Notes: a model not told the origin generated them from the sequence alone. 64,000 nt of DNA from Arthrobacter sp. M2012083 (GCF_000281065.1 NZ_AKKK01000010.1:34135-98134); one strand, 5' to 3'; numbered from the stretch's first letter, positions 18,451 to 27,386 are shown. Made by a program: numbers and translations.

Positions 18451-19383
18451 ATGTCGGCAGTCACCTATACATTCCTCGGTCCTGAGGGTACCTTCACCGA
18501 GGCTGCCCTTCTGCAGGTGCCGGGTGCTGCTGATGCCCTACGAATCCCCTGCACCAACGTCAACACGGCACTGGATCGCGTTCGTGCGGGGGAGGCCGAC
18601 GCGGCAATGGTCCCCATCGAGAACTCGGTGGAGGGCGGAGTCACGGCCACATTGGATGCGATAGCCACCGGCGAGGAGCTCCGGATCATCCGTGAAGCCC
18701 TTGTTCCTATCACCTTCGTACTCGTGGCCAGGCCCGGCGTCGAGCTTTCCGACATCAAGCGGATCTCAACGCACGGTCACGCCTGGGCGCAGTGCCGCTT
18801 GTGGGTGGATGACCACCTTCCGAACGCAGATTACGTTCCGGGGTCGTCGACGGCGGCCGCCGCCATGGGGCTGCTGGAGGACGACGCTCCCTACGAAGCC
18901 GCCATTTGCGGCCCGTTGGTTGCTGCCGAACAACCCGGGCTGAATGTTCTGGCCGAGGATATCGGCGACAACCCCGAGGCGGTAACGCGGTTCATCCTGG
19001 TGAGCAAGCCTGGTCTGCTTCCGGACCGCACGGGCGCGGACAAAACCACTGTGGTGGTGCCGTTGCCTGAGGATCACCCGGGCGCGCTCATGGAGATCCT
19101 GGACCAGTTCGCCTCCCGCGGAGTGAACTTGAGCCGCATCGAATCGCGACCCACGGGACAATACCTGGGTCACTACTTCTTCAGTATCGACGCAGACGGC
19201 CACGCCACCGATTCGCGGGTGTCCGACGCTCTCGCGGGCCTCCACCGCATCAGTCCCGCAACCCGGTTCCTGGGCTCCTACGCACGTGCTGACAAGCAGC
19301 CGGCCGTGGTTGCCCCGCACACTTCCGACGCCGCCTTTGCCTCGGCGCACGCTTGGGTTGAATCGATCCTTAAGGGTTCCTAG
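18451..19383 (+). CDS. pheA: prephenate dehydratase
   Basis: This 310-residue enzyme converts prephenate to phenylpyruvate in phenylalanine synthesis. The catalytic part (about 1-190) starts with YTFLGPEGTFTEAAL and contains VPIENSVEGGVT and the NPEAVTRFIL segment, whose Thr-Arg-Phe is the conserved TRF motif. An ACT domain (about 197-275) with the ESRP phenylalanine-binding motif follows, so feedback inhibition by phenylalanine is expected. There is no chorismate mutase domain, as usual in Actinobacteria. The ribosome site AAGGAA precedes the ATG. Confidence 0.96.
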   Translation: MSAVTYTFLGPEGTFTEAALLQVPGAADALRIPCTNVNTALDRVRAGEADAAMVPIENSVEGGVTATLDAIATGEELRIIREALVPITFVLVARPGVELSDIKRISTHGHAWAQCRLWVDDHLPNADYVPGSSTAAAAMGLLEDDAPYEAAICGPLVAAEQPGLNVLAEDIGDNPEAVTRFILVSKPGLLPDRTGADKTTVVVPLPEDHPGALMEILDQFASRGVNLSRIESRPTGQYLGHYFFSIDADGHATDSRVSDALAGLHRISPATRFLGSYARADKQPAVVAPHTSDAAFASAHAWVESILKGS

Positions 19384-19489
19384 CTGTTGTCCACAGGCGG
19401 GACGGCGGCCCCTTTCGCAAGGATGCTTCTGTGCGTATGCTTGCCTGATCCATAAACGATGGATGAATGTACTAACGAAAGGAGCGGTC

Positions 19490-19720
19490 ATGTCTATCCA
19501 CCGGGATGACAAAGAGGGCCAGGGCATGATCGTCAATCCGAAGCCCACAGGCGAGAACCAGGACGACTGGAATGGCGATGAAGCCGATCGTGCAGACCGG
19601 CTCCGCTTTGAAGAAGAACAGGCCATGATCAAGGAGCAAGCCGAGGCCCGTGCCGCTGCCAAGGCTGCTACCGAGGAAGCCGACAGGAACGCAGCCCAAC
19701 CGGACGTCGGAGCAATCTAG
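19490..19720 (+). CDS. small acidic conserved hypothetical protein
   Basis: This is a 76-residue hydrophilic, strongly charged protein without signal or membrane segment. The N-terminal part carries GMIVNPKPTGENQDDW, and the rest is a predicted helix rich in Glu, Ala and Lys (about 30-70). I do not recognise a domain. AAAGGAG directly upstream of the ATG at 19490 supports real translation, and the start at 19286 of the longer frame lies inside pheA. Its stop overlaps the stop of the convergent lipid kinase gene by 3-4 bases. Confidence 0.65.
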   Translation: MSIHRDDKEGQGMIVNPKPTGENQDDWNGDEADRADRLRFEEEQAMIKEQAEARAAAKAATEEADRNAAQPDVGAI

Positions 19721-20778
19721 TCCGTCTTCGCCTTCGGTACGCGGACCAACAGGGACCCTGGCTCCACTTGCACGGTGACCGTTGTCGCCTCACCTGAGGG
19801 GTCGCCGTCGAGCTGGGTAGCCATGGGTTCCTGGCTGCGGATGATGACTTTGCCGGAGCGGTAGAAGCTCATCATCGGCAGGTTGGCCTTGTGCTTGAAA
19901 AGAACTTTTGTGTACATGGCGATCCAGCCGAAGGCGCTCCGCGGGCTCATCACCACGATGTCCAGCATTCCGTCATCGATCATGGCCTGGGGAATGAAAT
20001 CGATCCCGCCGGGTATCAGGCCGCAGTTGGCGAACAGCACGCTGCGGATCTTCCGTGCCTGTTCGGGCTGATCATCCATAGTGATGGTGACGCGTTTACG
20101 GCGGCCGGGAAGATGCCGGACACCGGCCTCCGTGTAGGCCAGCCAGCCAACGCTCTTCTTGAGATCTTCCTTCGTGTCGCCAACTACTTCGGCATCCAAG
20201 CCCATTCCGGCGATGACCAGGAAGGTGTGCTGGGCGGACTCGCCGGTGATGTCATTGTCGATGCCCATGGTGGCCGTATCGATGAAGCGCTGATGGCCGA
20301 ACAACGCGACCTGTATGCAGTCGGCGATGTCCGTGACGTCCAGGTCCACGTTTCGCGCCAACAGATTTCCGGTGCCTAGCGGAATAAGGCCCATGGCCAC
20401 GTTCTTGTGCGCCAGCGACTCGGCCACCACGCGCACGGTACCGTCGCCGCCGCACGCAAGAACGACGTCGGCTCCGTAAGCCAGCGCCTGCCGCGACTGA
20501 CCGTACCCGGGGTCGTCCACGGTGGTTTCAAAGAACTTGGGGGCGTCCCATCCGGCTAGGTCGCAGGCGTCAATGATGGCTTGCCGGGCCTCTTCCGCGT
20601 TGTTTTTCACGGGATTGAGGATGACCGCGACGCGCTGGTCCCCGGGGCCGGGCTTGTGGGAGTCCTCCCGAACCGCGCTCCTGATGTGCCGGGCTTTCAA
20701 TCGGCGCACACCCCACCAGCTGGAGACGGCAAACGCCACGCCCCCAGCGAGAATCAGGTACAGGATCCAGTCGCTCAT
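19717..20778 (-). CDS. diacylglycerol/sphingosine kinase-family lipid kinase
   Basis: This is a 353-residue protein of the DagK catalytic family. An N-terminal membrane helix (about 4-22) is followed by the kinase domain with [13 protein letters not shown] and the nucleotide-binding CGGDGTVR loop (about 109-116), then [11 protein letters not shown], another signature element. The enzyme would phosphorylate a membrane lipid such as diacylglycerol or undecaprenol. The exact substrate is not evident. The start is divergent from serS with about 112 bases between, and the stop codon overlaps that of the small convergent gene at 19490. Confidence 0.88.
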   Translation of the reverse strand: MSDWILYLILAGGVAFAVSSWWGVRRLKARHIRSAVREDSHKPGPGDQRVAVILNPVKNNAEEARQAIIDACDLAGWDAPKFFETTVDDPGYGQSRQALAYGADVVLACGGDGTVRVVAESLAHKNVAMGLIPLGTGNLLARNVDLDVTDIADCIQVALFGHQRFIDTATMGIDNDITGESAQHTFLVIAGMGLDAEVVGDTKEDLKKSVGWLAYTEAGVRHLPGRRKRVTITMDDQPEQARKIRSVLFANCGLIPGGIDFIPQAMIDDGMLDIVVMSPRSAFGWIAMYTKVLFKHKANLPMMSFYRSGKVIIRSQEPMATQLDGDPSGEATTVTVQVEPGSLLVRVPKAKTD

Positions 20779-20878
20779 GGTGCTCCAACACTATCCTCCT
20801 GGGCAGTGGCCTCTTTGCCTCTCGCCCGGGACGGGCGACCTTTGCCCGCTGCGGGCCGGAAATCCGCGGTGGATTCGA

Positions 20879-20884
20879 TACTCT
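20879..20884 (+). promoter_or_regulatory. -10-like element just before serS, suggesting a leaderless mRNA
   Basis: TACTCT ends 6 bases before the serS GTG at 20891, and no Shine-Dalgarno sequence is visible. This is the arrangement expected for a leaderless transcript. No good -35 element is present at 16-18 bases. Confidence 0.4.
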
Positions 20885-20890
20885 TGTCTG

Positions 20891-22171
20891 GTGATCGACG
20901 TAAAAGACCTCAGCGAAAATCCGGACAAGTTCCGTGCCAGCCAGCGCGCCCGTGGTGCCGACGAGTCCGTTGTGGACGCGATCATCTCCGCTGACTCCGA
21001 TCGCCGAGCTGCCCTGATCCGCCATGAAACACTCCGCGCCGAGCAGAACGCCTTCGGCAAGAAGGTGGCGCAGGCCAAGGGTGAGGAAAAGCAGGCATTG
21101 CTGGCCGAGGTCAAGGAACTGGCCAACTCCGTGAAGGCCGCATCCGCAGAGGCTTCTGCCGCCCAGGCCAAGCAGGAAGAGTTGCTCCGTGTCATCCCCA
21201 ACCTCATTGTGGACGGTGTCCCCGAGGGCGGCGAGGATGACTACGTTGTGGTCAAAACCGTTGGTACTCCGCGAGAATTTACGGACTTCGAGCCGAAGGA
21301 CCACTTGGAAATCGGTGAACTGATCGGCGCGATCGACATGGAACGTGGCGCCAAGGTTTCCGGCTCACGCTTCTACTTCCTCCGTGGCGTTGGTGCCCGG
21401 CTGGAAATGGCACTCCTGCAGATGGCCATGGAACAGGCCATCGACGCCGGCTTCGTTCCCATGATCACCCCCACTTTGGTGCGTCCCGAGACCATGCAGG
21501 GCACCGGTTTCGACGTAAAGCACGACGCCGAGATCTACCGTCTCGCTGAAGACGACCTTTACTTGGTGGGAACCTCGGAGGTGGCCCTCGCCGGCTACCA
21601 CGCAGACGAGATCCTGGACCTCTCCGCAGGCCCCATCCGCTACGCGGGCCAGAGCTCCTGCTACCGCCGTGAGGCCGGTTCCCACGGCAAGGACACCCGC
21701 GGCATCATCCGCGTGCACCAGTTCAACAAGGTGGAGATGTTCATCTACACCACGGTTGAGGAAGCGGCTGCCGAGCACGAGCGCCTGCTCGCCTGGGAAG
21801 AGGAAATGCTGGCAAAGTGCGAGCTTCCCTATCGCGTCATCGACACTGCCGCCGGCGACCTCGGCATGTCCGCGGCCCGCAAGTTCGACTGTGAAGCGTG
21901 GGTTCCCACCCAGAACGCTTACCGCGAGCTCACATCGACGTCCAACTGCACCACGTTCCAGGCGCGCCGCCTCAATATCCGTGAGCGCGTGGTCAATGAC
22001 GAAGGTGTTGCCAAGGGAACCCGTGCCGTCGCCACGCTGAACGGTACGCTGGCCACTACACGCTGGATCGTGGCCATCCTTGAGCACCACCAGAACCCGG
22101 ACGGTTCCGTCAACGTCCCCAAGGCACTGCAGAAGTACCTTGGCGGACTTGAAGTCCTGCCGGTTCTCTAG
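20891..22171 (+). CDS. serS: seryl-tRNA synthetase
   Basis: This 426-residue class II aminoacyl-tRNA synthetase charges tRNA-Ser (and tRNA-Sec where present). It opens with [22 protein letters not shown], split here, a typical SerRS start. A long antiparallel coiled-coil arm follows (about 30-100), then the catalytic core with motif 2 ([21 protein letters not shown], split) and motif 3 ([15 protein letters not shown]). The GTG at 20891 is chosen because the family starts there; the open frame continues upstream over the lipid kinase promoter. No T-box leader is visible upstream. Confidence 0.96.
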   Translation: MIDVKDLSENPDKFRASQRARGADESVVDAIISADSDRRAALIRHETLRAEQNAFGKKVAQAKGEEKQALLAEVKELANSVKAASAEASAAQAKQEELLRVIPNLIVDGVPEGGEDDYVVVKTVGTPREFTDFEPKDHLEIGELIGAIDMERGAKVSGSRFYFLRGVGARLEMALLQMAMEQAIDAGFVPMITPTLVRPETMQGTGFDVKHDAEIYRLAEDDLYLVGTSEVALAGYHADEILDLSAGPIRYAGQSSCYRREAGSHGKDTRGIIRVHQFNKVEMFIYTTVEEAAAEHERLLAWEEEMLAKCELPYRVIDTAAGDLGMSAARKFDCEAWVPTQNAYRELTSTSNCTTFQARRLNIRERVVNDEGVAKGTRAVATLNGTLATTRWIVAILEHHQNPDGSVNVPKALQKYLGGLEVLPVL

Positions 22172-22200
22172 TTTCCACCGATCACCGTCCACCGGACAAT

Positions 22201-23229
22201 TCACCCGTGCACGCGCTGGTGAAATGTCCGCTGGGCGGGGTTCTTTCGGGGCGATAGTCCGGACGCGAGGAGTTTTGCAGCGAGCTTTGAGGGATCGTTG
22301 GCGGTGGCCCAGTCCCAGCGCACTACTTTGAACCCAAGAGCACGCAGCCGGTCCTCACGCTTCTTCTCGGCCAGCACCACTTCCCGGGCGCTTTGACCGC
22401 CCAGATATTCGTCCCGCAGGTACTTTGCATCGCCGTCGAACTCCCCGATGATTCCCTGTTCCCGCCAGAAGAAGTCCGTGCGGCCTATGAAGCCCTCGGT
22501 ATCGTAAAACTCGATCTGCAACTCCGGATCGGGGAAGCCCAACAGGTGTATCTGCGCCCGACTTAGGGACTCACCCGCGGATCCGGAATTCTCGTCAGCG
22601 AACCGAAGAAGGTAATTCACCCGCTGTCTCTTGGCCTCCGAAGACAGTTCCTGCGCCGCTTCTCCGAGCGCCGCTTTGCTGGTGAAAAGCTTCGGAAACC
22701 TGGATTGACTGATTGCGTGATCGGCCAACACGATTCCCTTGGTGAAGGACCCCCTGGCCAAGACATCCACGGCCGTTGGCAGTAGATCCGTAAGGTGCAG
22801 TCCCAGGTGGGAGACGGTAGCAGTGGAATAGGAATGCCGGTAAATGCCATAGCCCCGAACCCGCTCAAGTCCGGTGGTGCCGGCGGGTCCGACAACGGCT
22901 GCACTGGTGGTGGGGCCTCGGGATCCGGCATGGCCGCGCGAAGTGGTGGCAAGGTGGATGTGCGATGGGACTCCCACGACTTGGAGGCCCCAGAACAATG
23001 CCGCTGTTTCAAAGCAGAATTCCGCGTTCGGGTTCTCTGCGGCAACGGCCCAGGCGGTTGCCGCGTATCGTTGCCAAGGCTTGAGTGCGAGCCACTTCTC
23101 CTTGTTGATGTAAATCCCCCTGCGTACTCTGATGAGTTCGCCCTTGTTGTACCGGCGACTAAGCTGCCGTGCACTTCCTGATTCCAGCCCATACCGGGCA
23201 GCCACGATGAATTCGTCTCGATATTCCAT
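22201..23229 (-). CDS. AbiEi-antitoxin-like protein with C-terminal nuclease-like domain
   Basis: This is a 342-residue protein. The N-terminal third (about 10-60) has a winged-helix-like segment (SARQLSRRYNKGELIRVRRGIYI, split) as in AbiEi-family type IV antitoxin-domain proteins. The C-terminal part carries IIGEFDGDAKY followed by a K-R-E-D-R-L-R-A-L-G-F-K-V-V-R-W element, which resembles the D-(D/E)-x-K core and final strand of Vsr/DUF559-type nucleases. No adjacent toxin gene is seen. The stand-alone form is widespread in Actinobacteria, and its role is not established. I chose the ATG at 23229; 23286 and 23304 are alternatives. Confidence 0.72.
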   Translation of the reverse strand: MEYRDEFIVAARYGLESGSARQLSRRYNKGELIRVRRGIYINKEKWLALKPWQRYAATAWAVAAENPNAEFCFETAALFWGLQVVGVPSHIHLATTSRGHAGSRGPTTSAAVVGPAGTTGLERVRGYGIYRHSYSTATVSHLGLHLTDLLPTAVDVLARGSFTKGIVLADHAISQSRFPKLFTSKAALGEAAQELSSEAKRQRVNYLLRFADENSGSAGESLSRAQIHLLGFPDPELQIEFYDTEGFIGRTDFFWREQGIIGEFDGDAKYLRDEYLGGQSAREVVLAEKKREDRLRALGFKVVRWDWATANDPSKLAAKLLASGLSPRKNPAQRTFHQRVHG

Positions 23230-23335
23230 GAACCACTGTTGCCAGATGGGGACGGCGTGGCGTCGAGCCAACCGGGCTATGTGCATAGCGCCCGGGGCAT
23301 GCACCTATATGTGGACAAATCACCAGCGCATGCAG

Positions 23336-23371
23336 GGGTGAAGAGTCCAAGGCAGGGTGAAAAGTCCAAGG
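23336..23371 (+). repeat. 17-bp direct repeat, two copies
   Basis: GGGTGAAGAGTCCAAGG (23336-23352) recurs as GGGTGAAAAGTCCAAGG (23355-23371) with one difference, 19 bases apart. It lies in the divergent promoter region between the AbiEi-like gene and the HAD phosphatase gene and could be a regulator binding pair. Confidence 0.55.
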
Positions 23372-23399
23372 GAGGGGTTACTATTCACCGTCCGTTAAT

Positions 23400-23411
23400 C
23401 CACAGCTGTGG
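23400..23411. promoter_or_regulatory. 12-bp perfect palindrome upstream of the HAD phosphatase gene
   Basis: CCACAGCTGTGG is a perfect 12-base palindrome 46 bases before the ATG at 23457. It may be an operator. There is no adjacent regulator to link it to. Confidence 0.35.
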
Positions 23412-23456
23412 CGCCCGTCCTAGTTCAGTGTCGGAGGTGTCTGCTCTACTGTAAGC

Positions 23457-24302
23457 ATGACTATTTTGACTGATACTCCAGTTGCTGGCATCGATGACCA
23501 GCCAAATAACAACAACAAGCTCATGATCGCATTGGACGTCGACGGCACACTCGTGGACCACGACGGCCACATGTCGCCGGCTGTTCGATCCGCTGCGCAG
23601 GCAGTGGTGGCAAGCGGCCACAACGTCATGATCGCCACAGGCCGGTCGCTCAATGCGACGCTTCCCATCATCCAACAAATAGGCCTTGAGCGAGGCTACG
23701 CCGTTTGCTGCAATGGCGGCGTGACCCTTCGCTTGAATCCGTCCTTGGAAAAGGGATACGAGATCATCCACAAGGCAACTTTCGATCCTGCTCCAGCCCT
23801 GAAGGCGCTGCGGGAACGGCTGCCCAACGCCAAGTACGCGCTGGAGGATGAGGACGGGAACTTCCTCTCCACGGAGCGCTTCCAGGACGCCAGCTTCGGC
23901 GTGGAGTCCATCGGCGTCGACTTCCAGACCATGTTGGATTCCACGGCGGTCCGCGTAGTGGTCTTCAGCAGCGAGAACACTTCGGACGAGTTCAACGAGG
24001 CCATCAAGCACATCGGACTTTCCGGTGTGACGTACTCGGTGGGATGGACTGCTTGGCTGGACATCGCAGCAGAGGGCGTCACCAAGGCCAGTGCATTGGA
24101 AGCCTTGCGTCATAAGCTCGGCACAGACCTGGCCAACACAGTTGCCGTTGGGGACGGACGCAACGATATCGAGATGCTCACGTGGGCTGGCCGCGGCGTT
24201 GCCATGGGTCAGGCTCCCGACGAGGTGATCGCCGTTGCGGACGAAGTCACCGCTTCAGTGCTCGACGACGGCGCTGCGCAGGTCTTGCGTAGCCTGCTGT
24301 AA
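23457..24302 (+). CDS. HAD-superfamily sugar phosphatase-like hydrolase (Cof type, class IIB)
   Basis: This is a 281-residue cytoplasmic hydrolase. Motif I is ALDVDGTLVD (nucleophile Asp27, acid Asp29), a motif II-like region is MIATGRS, and motif III/IV is VAVGDGRNDIEML near residue 225. The large cap inserted between motifs II and III makes it a class IIB (Cof-like) phosphatase, usually acting on sugar phosphates or flavin phosphates. Substrate is unknown. A TACTGT element ends 4 bases before the ATG and no ribosome site is clear, so the mRNA may be nearly leaderless. Confidence 0.9.
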   Translation: MTILTDTPVAGIDDQPNNNNKLMIALDVDGTLVDHDGHMSPAVRSAAQAVVASGHNVMIATGRSLNATLPIIQQIGLERGYAVCCNGGVTLRLNPSLEKGYEIIHKATFDPAPALKALRERLPNAKYALEDEDGNFLSTERFQDASFGVESIGVDFQTMLDSTAVRVVVFSSENTSDEFNEAIKHIGLSGVTYSVGWTAWLDIAAEGVTKASALEALRHKLGTDLANTVAVGDGRNDIEMLTWAGRGVAMGQAPDEVIAVADEVTASVLDDGAAQVLRSLL

Positions 24303-24316
24303 CTGCCACTTGGCAG
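24303..24316. repeat. short perfect inverted repeat after the HAD gene
   Basis: CTGCCACTTGGCAG has 6-bp complementary arms around 2 bases. It begins right after the HAD stop codon and lies upstream of the AraC-type regulator gene, so it could be an operator or a weak terminator. Confidence 0.35.
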
Positions 24317-24328
24317 AGCGGGGCTGCC

Positions 24329-24334
24329 TAGACT
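24329..24334 (+). promoter_or_regulatory. -10-like element for a leaderless AraC-type regulator gene
   Basis: TAGACT ends 6 bases before the GTG at 24341, without a Shine-Dalgarno sequence. The same hexamer and spacing precede the lipoprotein gene at 51578. Confidence 0.45.
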
Positions 24335-24340
24335 GAGCCT

Positions 24341-25207
24341 GTGTTCTATCAAGAGTGCCCACCACCGCCAGGGCTGCAGCCGTTCGTCAGCCAATTCTGG
24401 CTGGTCCGTGCCGAGCCGCAGGCGAGGTACGAGAAAATTCTTCCCGGGCCCGAAGCCCACCTGATTCTGAACCTGTCCGACCCGTACCGGCTCATTAGCC
24501 CGCCTGACGGTTCCGGCGACGTGGACGGTTCGGGCGAGCAAGGAACCGCCAAGGGCAGGAAAGTTTCCACCGGCTTCTACGCCGGCCTGCAGCGCAGCTA
24601 CCTGATCAGCGAAAACCCGGACCAGCTTTTCAACGTCGGTGCCCGCCTCACTCCATACGGTTTGGCAGCTTTCACCAGCTTGCCGCCGTCGGGTTTTCAG
24701 AACCGTGTGGTGGACGCCGAGAGTGTCTTGCCAGGCTTTTCTTACTTGCGTGAGAGCCTCGCCAACGCGGAACCGGAGCAGGCATTCGCGGCCCTGACCG
24801 CATTCCTCCAGCAACGTCTCAGGCCGGGATACCAAGCAGATCCCCGGACAGAAAAAGCCACACAGATCCTGGCGCAACAGGATGTGGAAATCAGTGTGCT
24901 GGCCGCGGACCTGGGGATCAGCACATCCACGTTGGAACGCATCATGATGCGGGATTGTGGAACCACGGCTAAGGCGTACTCGGACGTGTGCCGCTTCAAC
25001 AGGATCGTGAAGCAGGCGGCCGCCCTCCCGAAAGGGTCAGTCCCAGGCCGTGAGCTCCTCCAACTGGCCGATTACTACGATCAGCCACACCTCATCCGGG
25101 CCTTCCGGCGGTTCAGCGGTTTCACGCCGTCGGAGTACCTGCAGGTGGTGCGGAACTATGGGGCGGAGTACGCCACTTTTGTCCCGCTTGAGGAAGTAAC
25201 CGGGTAG
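24341..25207 (+). CDS. AraC-family transcriptional regulator
   Basis: This is a 288-residue protein. The N-terminal part (about 1-160) resembles the ligand-sensing domain found in many AraC proteins that start with a short FYQECPPPPGLQPFV-type segment. The C-terminal AraC-type helix-turn-helix pair (about 175-280) carries ISVLAADLGISTSTLERIM and a second helix pair ending HLIRAFRRFSGFTPSEY. It likely regulates a nearby or unlinked metabolic gene in response to a small molecule. The GTG start fits a leaderless mRNA. It precedes the DUF1761 gene by 80 bases, a possible target. Confidence 0.85.
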   Translation: MFYQECPPPPGLQPFVSQFWLVRAEPQARYEKILPGPEAHLILNLSDPYRLISPPDGSGDVDGSGEQGTAKGRKVSTGFYAGLQRSYLISENPDQLFNVGARLTPYGLAAFTSLPPSGFQNRVVDAESVLPGFSYLRESLANAEPEQAFAALTAFLQQRLRPGYQADPRTEKATQILAQQDVEISVLAADLGISTSTLERIMMRDCGTTAKAYSDVCRFNRIVKQAAALPKGSVPGRELLQLADYYDQPHLIRAFRRFSGFTPSEYLQVVRNYGAEYATFVPLEEVTG

Positions 25208-25287
25208 CCTGCGGGATTTTTACAAGACCGCGGAGGCCCACAGACGTACTGTCCATTCAGGAACTGCCCGCCTTTGAGAGGACGCCG

Positions 25288-25683
25288 ATGGACATTCAGA
25301 TCAATTGGCTCGCCGTGCTTCTGGCCGCACTTGCCACGTTCGTGGTGGGTGGCCTGTGGTATTCGTTGCTGTTCGCCAAGCCGTGGCAGAAGGCCGCAGG
25401 TGTCAGCGATGAGCAACTGAAGTCTGGAACGTCCCGGGTCTTTCTGGGCTCGTTCGTCCTTGCGTTGATAATGGCCGTCTTCCTGGCAGCATTCATTGGT
25501 CGCGGTGGTTTCGCATTCGGAACCCTTGCCGGGTTGGCCGCGGGACTTGGATGGGTCGCAACAGCGCTGGGCGTGAACTACCTTTTCGAACGCCGTAGCC
25601 TGACGCTGTTCGCGATCAACGGCAGCTACAACGTGGTCACCTTCACGGCCATGGGCGCAATTATCGGCGCGATGCAGGACTGA
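25288..25683 (+). CDS. DUF1761 membrane protein
   Basis: This is a 131-residue integral membrane protein with four predicted helices (about 7-28, 50-70, 73-95 and 105-128). The opening INWLAVLLAALATFVVGGLWYS and the following F-A-K-P-W-Q motif are typical of DUF1761. Function is unknown. GAGAGGACG precedes the ATG. It follows the AraC-type regulator gene and converges on the GAF-ANTAR gene, with 36 bases between them. Confidence 0.85.
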   Translation: MDIQINWLAVLLAALATFVVGGLWYSLLFAKPWQKAAGVSDEQLKSGTSRVFLGSFVLALIMAVFLAAFIGRGGFAFGTLAGLAAGLGWVATALGVNYLFERRSLTLFAINGSYNVVTFTAMGAIIGAMQD

Positions 25684-25719
25684 CACGCGGTAAGCCACCC
25701 GCCACAAAGGTCAGGAAGG

Positions 25720-26460
25720 CTACTTGAAATACGTCTGAACGGGCCCGCCACCTGCGGATTCAACGATGGCCTGCGCCACCACCCGGAGCTTCACGTTCCG
25801 GTTGCTGGAGGCCCTCTTGATGAGGTCCATTGCCTCCTGCTGGGTGCAACGGTTCTGGGCGATGATGATTCCCGTTGCCACGTCTATCACTGTGCGGGAT
25901 TCCATGGCTGCCCGGAGATTGTTGGCGGTCTGGCTGTGCTCTGCGATCAGAACCGCCAGGCGCAGGCCTTTGGATGCCTGCTGGACGTAGTCGTTGGCGC
26001 GTTGCACAGCTGCTTGATCAAAGGCGTTGGCGTGTTCGGAGTAGAGATTGAGTCCCGCCCGGGCAGCGTCATCGCTTAGGGGGAACGGGACAGCCAGCAC
26101 GGAGCGGATGCCGTGTTCGGTGACCAGCTTGTTGTACTCGGGCCAGGTGTTGTCTTTGGAGAAATCGGGAATGTGCACTTGCGTGACTTCACGGCAGGCG
26201 CGGAGGCAGGGTCCGTCGGCGAAGTTGTACTGCAGTTCGTCGAGCAGTCGGGCGCGCTCGCCACTGCTGGCCACGGTCCCGGCCGAGCGGTGACGCATCA
26301 ATGTAATGCCGCAGTAAACCTCGTTTCCGGGCGTGCTGAACATGCCTGCCGAGTGCCGGGCCAACTCTTCAAGGAACGCTTCAACGTCCGGGGTATCGAG
26401 CAGCAGGTCTTGGATATCGGCCACCACCGTAGTCGGCTCGGCGAGCTGGGGGTCTTCCAT
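25720..26460 (-). CDS. GAF and ANTAR domain regulator
   Basis: This is a 246-residue cytoplasmic regulator. A GAF sensor domain (about 10-165) is followed by a C-terminal ANTAR RNA-binding domain (about 175-235) with the characteristic LRAAMESRTVIDVATGIIIA and QQEAMDLIKRASSNRNVKL segments. ANTAR proteins bind dual-hairpin RNAs and prevent transcription termination, usually after a signal reaches the sensor. The ligand is unknown. I chose the ATG at 26460 (GGAG upstream) over the longer frame from 26577. It is divergent from a SigB-type sigma factor gene 142 bases away, which makes shared control plausible. Confidence 0.9.
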   Translation of the reverse strand: MEDPQLAEPTTVVADIQDLLLDTPDVEAFLEELARHSAGMFSTPGNEVYCGITLMRHRSAGTVASSGERARLLDELQYNFADGPCLRACREVTQVHIPDFSKDNTWPEYNKLVTEHGIRSVLAVPFPLSDDAARAGLNLYSEHANAFDQAAVQRANDYVQQASKGLRLAVLIAEHSQTANNLRAAMESRTVIDVATGIIIAQNRCTQQEAMDLIKRASSNRNVKLRVVAQAIVESAGGGPVQTYFK

Positions 26461-26524
26461 GAGGAACTCCGATCCCTGATTGTGGCTACCTTTCGAGACT
26501 AACCCCGTGGACCCGTTGAAAGCT

Positions 26525-26540
26525 AATAGTAAGTGTGCTT
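26525..26540. promoter_or_regulatory. motif resembling one arm of the palindrome at 40286
   Basis: AATAGTAAGTGTGCTT lies between the divergent GAF-ANTAR and sigma factor genes. It shares ATAGTAA and CTT at the same spacing with GATAGTAA-CGATAC-TTACTATC at 40286-40307. It may be a shared stress-regulator site. Confidence 0.35.
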
Positions 26541-26602
26541 CTCTTTTTAAGGAGTCTTGCCGTGGGCTCACCCCCACTTAGCTGGTTAAGGATTGAAGCC
26601 CC

Positions 26603-27379
26603 ATGCGTCAAACCCGACCCCTCACCCTCCAGACCAGGCCTCCTGCCTGCAAACCGGAAGGCAGCATCCGGCAAAGCTTCCAGGACAGCCTGGTCCTTGA
26701 TCACCTCAACCTGGCCAAGTCCATTGCCGCCAGATACTCCGCCCACACCCACGATCTCGACGACGTCAGGCAGGTTGCGTACATGGGCCTCATCAAGGCC
26801 TCGCGCGGCTACGACGAGTCCAAGGGTGTCAGTTTCCCCGCCTACGCCGCCCCCACCATCGCCGGGGAGGTCAAGCGCTACCTCCGCGACCATTGCTGGG
26901 TTGTGCGCCCACCCCGCACCATCCAGGACGTCCGCCGCCAGGTGCTGGCCCGGACTGAGGAGATGACCCAAGCGCTGCAACGCACACCCTCTCCCGAGGA
27001 GGTGGCGGAAGATCTAAGCTTGGAACCCTGCCAAGTGCGTGAAGCACTCATGGCCGGTACCAGCAAGCGCCCGGATTCCCTGGATGCTCCCGCGTCCGAG
27101 GGACGTGACGGCCTCCAAGGTGCACTTTCTGCTTTCGGTTGCCCCACGGACCGGCTCGAGGACGTGCTGGCTCTGCGCAACGCCATCCGCGGCCTGAGCG
27201 CCGAGGACCGCCACCTGCTCTACCGCCGCTACTACCGCGAGGAAACACAGTCCACCATTGCCGAAGCCCTGGGGATGTCGCAGATGCAAGTGTCGCGCAA
27301 GCTCTCGAAAATCCTCGTTTCACTCCAAACGCAATTGCTGGACGAAGAAGCTCAACTCCAGGAGGGGACAGCCCCGTAA
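26603..27379 (+). CDS. RNA polymerase sigma factor, SigB/SigF-type (group 3)
   Basis: This is a 258-residue sigma-70-family factor with regions 2, 3 and 4. Region 2 has DLDDVRQVAYMGLIKASRGYD and FPAYAAPTIAGEVKRYLRD (both split here), region 3 has TPSPEEVAEDL, and region 4 has the helix-turn-helix TIAEALGMSQMQVSRKLSKI. This pattern fits the stress and sporulation SigB/SigF/SigG group rather than extracytoplasmic-function factors. No anti-sigma gene is adjacent, so control must be elsewhere or through the divergent ANTAR regulator. The ATG at 26603 follows GGATTGAAG. Its stop is 7 bases from that of the convergent glycosyltransferase. Confidence 0.9.
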   Translation: MRQTRPLTLQTRPPACKPEGSIRQSFQDSLVLDHLNLAKSIAARYSAHTHDLDDVRQVAYMGLIKASRGYDESKGVSFPAYAAPTIAGEVKRYLRDHCWVVRPPRTIQDVRRQVLARTEEMTQALQRTPSPEEVAEDLSLEPCQVREALMAGTSKRPDSLDAPASEGRDGLQGALSAFGCPTDRLEDVLALRNAIRGLSAEDRHLLYRRYYREETQSTIAEALGMSQMQVSRKLSKILVSLQTQLLDEEAQLQEGTAP

Positions 27380-27386
27380 CAGTGCG

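Noticed and set aside
20779..20890. T-box leader of serS
   Set aside because: There is no room for the stem I specifier and antiterminator, and the mRNA appears leaderless. Actinobacterial T-boxes are mainly associated with ileS.
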